Part shown: one piece after another, positions 57,818 to 64,000 of the stretch | Position numbering within the stretch: the stretch's first letter is position 1 | How the letters are laid out: every line of letters begins with the position of its first letter | From: Corylus avellana | Lineage: Eukaryota; Streptophyta; Magnoliopsida; Fagales; Betulaceae | Direction of reading: 5' to 3' | Assembly (NCBI RefSeq): GCF_901000735.1 | Contig: NC_081542.1 | Span: forward strand, 29,990,838 to 30,054,837 | DNA length: 64,000 nucleotides | Made by a program: the position numbers and the translations under genes | The notes under the pieces: model-generated | What the model was told of the DNA's origin: nothing | Database searches by the model: none | What the model saw: only the letters and a program-made list of their open reading frames with translations

Positions 57818-60800
57818 CAAGTAAATAAACAACAGGCTTTGCAGTAAGCAATTGAAAAGTATTTAGTATCTCAATATCAGCAGCTTTCCAGTCACCAAGA
57901 CGGACATCTTTTCCATCCTCGAGCCATGCTTAGACCTGTAGAAAAGCCCCCATATTTGTGACAATCTCCATATATAAAAAATCATGATTATATAATGCCA
58001 ACCATGTGTAAATGAACTAGGAGAATTCAAGCTTGCTTGATTTATACAAAAATTGAAGCATCTAAAAAACCTTAAAGAGTATTATATATGTATAAAAGAC
58101 TAAACAAAGATCCACTCAAAGATCAAATTTCATGCTTTAACAAAAAGCTTTACCAACTATTTCTTCTAGACTGTGGGAAGGCCCCAAAAAAAATTGCATT
58201 ATAACACCCTCTCAAGCACTAGCGGTTCATTTAATGTTCTTATTCCATGGTCTAAAGTAATAAAGAACTTGAAAGAAGTCTCCGTTGATCACAACCCACT
58301 TTTCTTGCCTTATTTGAACATATTACATTCATGTCTACATATTATAACCATACGCTTTTTAAAAAAAAGCGATGCGATTACATCTTATATAAATACTAAC
58401 AAAGAGACAGATATATAAATACCTTTGTACAAATTGAATAAAAGTGAATCTACTCTACAATAATCCTAAAACAAATAGATAATATATATATATATATAAA
58501 AAAAAATTAATTCCTTAACTATAATCTCCTAAGATGCAATAAACAACAAAGGATGACAGCAACGAAGAAGACTTAACAAAACCCTGAGTGGTATCGAAAA
58601 CATATGTAGCTCCTACATTTTTACCTCACAAAATATATATATATATAATCAAATTATCATAAAAAGCGCAAGGCGCCTCTAAGTACACTGGAAATATATA
58701 AGAGAAAACACCTAGCTAATTAGAAGGGGAAAAAACAAAAAAGAAATCATAATAACTGAGCTCCAAAGGGGAAACAAAGACAAGATAGAATATAGACGAA
58801 AAAAGATTCAAGCCCTCCACCATCCACTCACGTTCCTCAAAATTCATGTCATTGATTTCCCTCAAAAGACACAACAAGAGACAAGGGAGCACTATCTTCC
58901 ACACATTAGCATTCCGAGTGCTACCAGCAGTCCACCAACAAATAACCAAGACAACCCAAACCAACCGGAAAAAACATTCCATATGGCACAAACAACCTCA
59001 CAACGGAGAAGAAGACGGTCCAAACAAGATATATGACTTGGTAAAACATGAAAAGAAAGGTTACATGTTCAAATAAAGATTATTGTTTGAAGATATCAAG
59101 CACAAACCTTATCAGAGACTTCAGGCTTTTAACTGCTTGTCAATGCTCCTCTTCATGCTCTTCTCAAGATCTTCTATCCTCATTTCCATAAATTCAATAT
59201 CCTACAGTTAGGTAACATAAAAGAAGCAAGTTTTAGAACATTTCTTTCAATGCATACATTGCTATTCCCAATATGGACATATGGGTAGACAATTTGGAAA
59301 GAAATGAAGGGGCAATACTATGGGGATACTGAAAAAAGAATTCGTAGACCATAAAAAATCATCATTAAGAGCAACATTCATCAGCATCATAAAATATCCT
59401 ATGAAGTATAAACGCCGATACAAAATCTAAATAAAAGCACTAACCAAATAATAATACCTAGCTGAAATGGCATAGGGGTGAGACAGGGTTGCATAGAGCA
59501 TATGCTTGAAATTATCAAGTGCATGGTGCACTAAATATTAATAACTTTTACTCACATACATACGATTTCACCTTTTTGAGTACCTTACGCACCATAAAAG
59601 AGTGCAAGTCATTCTTAAAATCATAAATTTTTCCAAGCAATTAAATATCCATCATAAGAATCATTTGTTTAATGGAAAACCTTTCCAAACAAAAACAAAA
59701 ACCATCGGTTAGGGATTTTTGAACTTCAAAAAGCCTCTAAATTCGAGCAACTACTAAATTCATAATGCCCTCAGAAGGCCTAGTCTAAGAATTACCTAAC
59801 CTCAGAGAAATTATAACCATTGGGTAAAATAGAGAATAACTATCTGAGAAGTTAGAAGATATCACAAACCACATTGTTTGTATTCTAGGTCCCATACCAC
59901 CTGTTGATGCAGCAAAGTTAGGAGCTAACATGGCTAGCCATTGTGATAATATTTGCATATATCTAAAGAGGCCGAAAGACTGCAATAAACTGCAACAGTA
60001 GAACATACTTAAGGTTTCATCCAATTGCATACAAGTGTTCTAATAAACCATTAGTATGATACATTCTATTATAGTAAATTGTGCGAAGTTCCACAACATT
60101 TTTTCGATGGTTTCATTAGGACTGGAGCAAACCACGGGCCAGGGATTAACATAAAAGAACATATTTGGGCCTCTACATTTGGGCTTGAAATTAGTTAACC
60201 CCATCCCAAGCTTGGGCATGTGTATGATGCCAACTTATAAAAGTACACACACATATACACCTTTCATTGAACTTTTGTCTAAACTACCAAACGACAAGAC
60301 ACAATATATTGTCAAATTTTCAAATGTTCTTTTGTACAGCCATGTAAACAAGCACCTCTAGCATTAAATAACAAATTGCAAAGAAGAAAAAGGAAAAGAA
60401 AACCATCTCGTTGATTTTGAATATGTTCCTCTCCCTCCTCTCTCTCATCATTGTCTCAGACACCATTATTTATGCATCCATAGAACAACCCCTCACCCAC
60501 GTCCTTGTAATTGAATTTCTCTTTCTTACTCTTTTACACACAGCCTATACATGTTCAGGTCACTAGCTTTAGATTATTCCCAAATTTCCATATAACATAA
60601 ATCATAAATTCCAGTCAATGGAGGAATTAGCCATATTCTACTCGATACCAAAAATAAAGCTGACTGAATATCATATAAAAAATCACTACAATAAGTTATA
60701 CGATCATCAACCCTCCAGAATGCAACACATTTGGAATCACTTAAGGTTTAGGGAAGTAGACATACTTAGAGAAAGTACTGTAAAACGGGAGCTCAAGACA

Positions 60801-63075
60801 CTAAATTCAAGACTAATAGAAAATATAGCTTTAGCCTCAATTCTGCGCTAATAACCTCTAAATCCCTCACAGGATCCACAGTATCATCAACGTGGATAAT
60901 GTCTGGATCTTCAAAGGCACCTAGGGCGGAGAAAGGTAGAAGTGTAAATCACTGTAATGATACTTTGATACATGAAAATCAAAAGAGCGAAACTAAAATG
61001 AGAACTATATTCTAGATGAGTCCCAAAGTGATTGCAACAGCATCCAAGATAATAAATCAAAAGAAATCAATTCTACAGTAAAATATACACAGGACAATTT
61101 ATTGGTCACGCTTAGCGGAGAAAAAATTTCGGAGTATTCGAACCTCTCTAATTCGTTTAGCTTACCATCTAATGAGGTCAGAACATATGTGGCTAAGCTC
61201 TTAAACTTGGCTAGATTCATTTTATAGTCAATTCAAGCTCAAACTCAGTTAAGCTTGCTATTAGGCATACAAAACTATTTATATTTACTTAATGAATACT
61301 TTAGGATAAATATACCAACCATTTTTTTATAACAGATACATTTTAAGATACGGATCTATATTACATGTTACTTACTTGAATCAAGCTTTAGCTTCAACCC
61401 TCAAGCATGAGTTAGGTTTGTCAAACTGTACATCATGCTCAAGCTTGTTAGGCAAAGCCCCCTTGCAGCCATAGGGCTCACCAAACAACTATGAACAATA
61501 AATAACATTTCTCTAATCAAGTAACTAGACTTTAGGGTTTGCATGATGCCAAGTAGAGGGCTGCCGTATGCTCTTTTAATTTTCACCTTAAGCAGAATTA
61601 TTATACCCACAATCACATAGAAGATAACAAAAGGACATAAATACAACCAAACACACCATAACATTTCCTAGGCATACAACACATGAAAATGAATATGGTT
61701 CAGCAAATTACTATTCATTCTCGCACTTCTTTCTTCTCTTTCTTTCTTTCTGTCTTTAGTTTTTTTCTTTTTTTAGCTAATACTCATTTTCTTGATCATG
61801 AACAGAATATATATTCGTCCATATAGAGCAACATTCAAACATGTATAATTGCAAATATAAGATTCTTACATAAAACATGGAAAATTCCATTAACTGCACG
61901 TATGTGAGATAAGAAACTGTTGCCCAACCCTTGTTTGTAGTCCAGGATCAGGTTTCTTAATTTAACTATTGATGAACCTTCTGTTGGGAGTACTCCCTTA
62001 TATATAACCTGCCACCACCTGACTTCCATCTCCTTTTGGCCTCTCAGAACTTAAATTTTAAAGGGAAGTAAATTGATTCAGAACGATGCAACGTGCTTTT
62101 ATTCTTCCACTTCTTCAGATTACTCCTAATGCGCAATGCTCATTTCGAAAGTCAAAAGCATGGGCCCTGAAATTTTATAGATCCTTGTCTAATAGTTTCA
62201 GTTCCTTTGCCACTACTTAAGATATTCCGGAGATCAATACATTCTTATAATCATTATATCATGGTTCAGAGAAAGCAAAGAGAACTGCTTCCTTATGGTG
62301 GACCCTTCTGGCCACCATCTTTATGATATGGTATCAGCAAAAGATCGAGAAATAGGAGTTATGCACCAGATATTCTTGCTTTCAGCAAATCATAAGTTAC
62401 ACTGTATGAGGCCACTGGTATTCAGTAGAAGAAGAGAGAAGATAAAAGGAGAAGAAAATTAGAACTTCTGTCAACGACACATACCAAAAGGAAAAAAAAA
62501 GGCAAAGCCCTGAATTCTTCTGCCTTTCAGCCACCAGATATTAGAATTTCTTCGCCCTTCTATTAGACCAAAGTGGTGGCTACTAACCAGAGAACTAATC
62601 AAGTAAGGAATTTTCATAAAAATAAAAATAAAAATAAAAAAACATTTAGCATCAATTAAACAACCTTGTGATCTGGCAGAATTTATAACCTTTACTACGA
62701 TATAAAAGGGGCACAGAATATAGGGGCTAAGCTCAATAATAGTGAAGGGAGATATATCAATCATGGAGCATTTTAGTACAACTCTCTTGTGGAATTGTAG
62801 ATAAATGGATTTTGGTGAAAACTCCCACAATATCCCTAATGTAAAGCATATGTTAGATCCACCTACAACAGTAAAGAGCTGGGAAACCACTGCGGTATCT
62901 GCAGCATTCATCAGGATATACAATTCGATAACCAAATTACCCCACTCAGTTATATATGTATAGAGACATAAAGTCCGAGTAAGAGGCTTCAAAAATTGGA
63001 GGCACAAACCTCACTTTTCGGCTTGAACAATTGGCAGAGCCATTCAAAGCGCTCATCAGGGATATTAACCCATGC
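57818..63075 (-). pseudogene. Obg-like ATPase (OLA1/YchF) gene remnant
   Basis: Minus-strand exons of a cytosolic ATP-binding YchF-type protein. In order: about 63010-63075 (VNIPDERFEWLCQLFKPKSE); about 61870-61933 (QGLGNSFLSHIRAVNGIFHVL); 60829-60920 ([20 protein letters not shown] and on to AELRLK); about 59109-59201 (DIEFMEMRIEDLEKSMKRS); 57818-57935 (AWLEDGKDVRLGDWKAADIE and on to KPVVYL). Introns are kept, so it is not a processed copy. Damage: the exon with residues SE..GAHEG and the N-terminal P-loop exons are not found, nor any exon after 57818; TAA replaces the Lys codon in the last exon; Arg is Trp at 63070 and Cys at the 61870 junction; the donor after 60829 is CT instead of GT; a stop follows KQLKA near 59125. 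Confidence 0.8.
58640..58995 (-). mobile_element. LINE 3' fragment in an OLA1 intron
   Basis: The minus strand encodes WKIVLPCLLLCLLREINDMN followed by FEEREW, matching the end of LINE ORF2 (compare WKMVPLCLMWCIWNERN at 54345-55010). It is followed by the 3' UTR-like GAGGCGCCTTGCGC. A/T-rich sequence with TA repeats lies beyond 58640. Confidence 0.65.
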
Positions 63076-64000
63076 CATACGAAGCGCTCATTGCATTTTA
63101 CCCTCTTTCTGATAACTAAGCATCCATGTGTGCAGGGGAAAAGGAGACACTGGAAAATAATGAAAAAAATAAATAAATAAAAGCATTTAGAGATAGAAAA
63201 GCTAATCAGCATTGTTCTTGTGGAATTGCCAGCAAGAAAATGAGACACAGAGACACATAGGTGGAAGGGTCTGACAGGAACAAGCCTTTGGAAATCCCAG
63301 TTGGTCCATCAATTTTACTGCTTATGAGTCACTTTGAAATGCGCTCTCTTCTTACACATCATCTAGAACAACCCCAAGTGAGTCCTATAGAAATATTATC
63401 TGCAAAATAATAGTAGTACTGGAAACATCTCAATCATGTAATACATTCATGTATCAAACAGATAATGAACAATGACAGTTAGGATTTGGCATAGTTGCAA
63501 AGCACTGATTACATGCATTAATAATTGGCCATTTAAGCTAGTCAATCAACACGGTTAACAAATTTTCCCCCTACTTGCGCAGAGTATTAAAAATCTTGGC
63601 TGAACTGTTATGGACTTATGCATAATAAAGTCATAAGTTTGTGCATGAAGGCTTAGCGAGTCCAACCTTGAATTCATAACTTGCATAATGAGTTGCATCG
63701 ACATCTTTGCCCGGGATCAAATGCCCCTTTCCCTTGCCACCAATTGCCGAATGCCGAGGAAGGAGTGAATCAACAGATCCAACCAACCACAATACAATAC
63801 ACCACCCAAGCGTGAATCGGTTGTAGAATATGCGATGAAAAATGGAGAACTTGTTGCTGCTGTACACAAAAGATCATGCTATAGATGGACTTCTGTTATC
63901 CATGTTTCATGACATCTAAAATTTATGAACTATTGTTCACATTTTGCTTCTTCTCGCATATTTCACATGAACTTGAATGCTGTGCAATCCCCCCCAGCCT
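63076..64000. other. Upstream of the OLA1 remnant, no confident gene
   Basis: The N-terminal OLA1 exons (P-loop GLPNVGKST) are not recognisable here. A minus-strand frame at 63631-63867 (GGKGKGHLIPGKDVDATHYA) matches nothing I know. Likely intron or intergenic sequence. Confidence 0.45.

Noticed and set aside
57354..57847. Two + strand frames of 114 and 118 codons
   Set aside because: Overlapping Pro/Thr/His-rich frames in decayed LINE-adjacent sequence; no domain and no homologous pattern.
63631..63867. Minus-strand 78-codon frame as an OLA1 first exon
   Set aside because: Does not contain the P-loop or any OLA1 N-terminal motif.

Overview
This is nuclear DNA of a flowering plant, probably a woody eudicot (the order is a guess). 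It is AT-rich and has intron-containing gene remains, SIRE-type copia and chromovirus-type gypsy LTR retrotransposons, CACTA and hAT DNA transposons, L1-like LINEs, and a cluster of leucine-rich-repeat receptor-like protein (RLP) genes. A 519-base run of N (20012-20530) is an assembly gap. Only one host gene looks intact: a single-exon berberine-bridge-enzyme-like (BBE-like) flavin oxidase at 5946-7565 (+).

Layout. 1-850: AT-rich degenerate repeats. 851-4082: a 5'-truncated LINE with a long open RT/RNase H frame, sitting inside a tandem array that resumes at 4083-4620. 4936-5060: a copia pol scrap. 5946-7565: the BBE-like gene. 7787-12902: an old SIRE-lineage copia element on the minus strand with two LTRs, PBS and gag remnants but no pol. 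14248-20845: a 3'-truncated CACTA element (A), split by a complete non-autonomous CACTA-like element (B, 14901-19280, TSD ACA). 20846-22470: sequence duplicated from, or shared with, the RLP upstream region at 51550-52720, carrying a 694-base retroposon with a 15-base TSD. 23064-39958: a complete CACTA element (C, TSD TAT) whose TNP2-like gene has lost its catalytic core and whose second gene is split by a 9.1-kb gypsy chromovirus (27706-36840, TSD GGTGA). 43165-46715 and 48406-51319: two broken RLP genes on the minus strand, the first also split by a 2.0-kb hAT element with an 8-base TSD (AACTCACC). 52901-53900: a 60-bp minisatellite split by a long foldback element. 54252-57350: a decayed minus-strand LINE. 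57818-63075: scattered exons of a decayed Obg-like ATPase (OLA1/YchF) gene on the minus strand.

How it fits together. The window is mostly a record of nested insertions whose relative order can be read from target-site duplications: B is younger than A; the gypsy element is younger than CACTA C; the hAT element is younger than the first RLP pseudogene. By eye the copia LTRs differ at roughly 7-8% of sites in one stretch, and the gypsy LTRs at only about 2-3%, so the gypsy insertion is more recent. Nothing here forms an operon or a defence island. The most unusual points are the CACTA elements with inverted subterminal arrays, the coreless TNP2-like gene, the BBE-like protein lacking the cysteine used for the second FAD bond, and an RLP gene inactivated by only a few small lesions.
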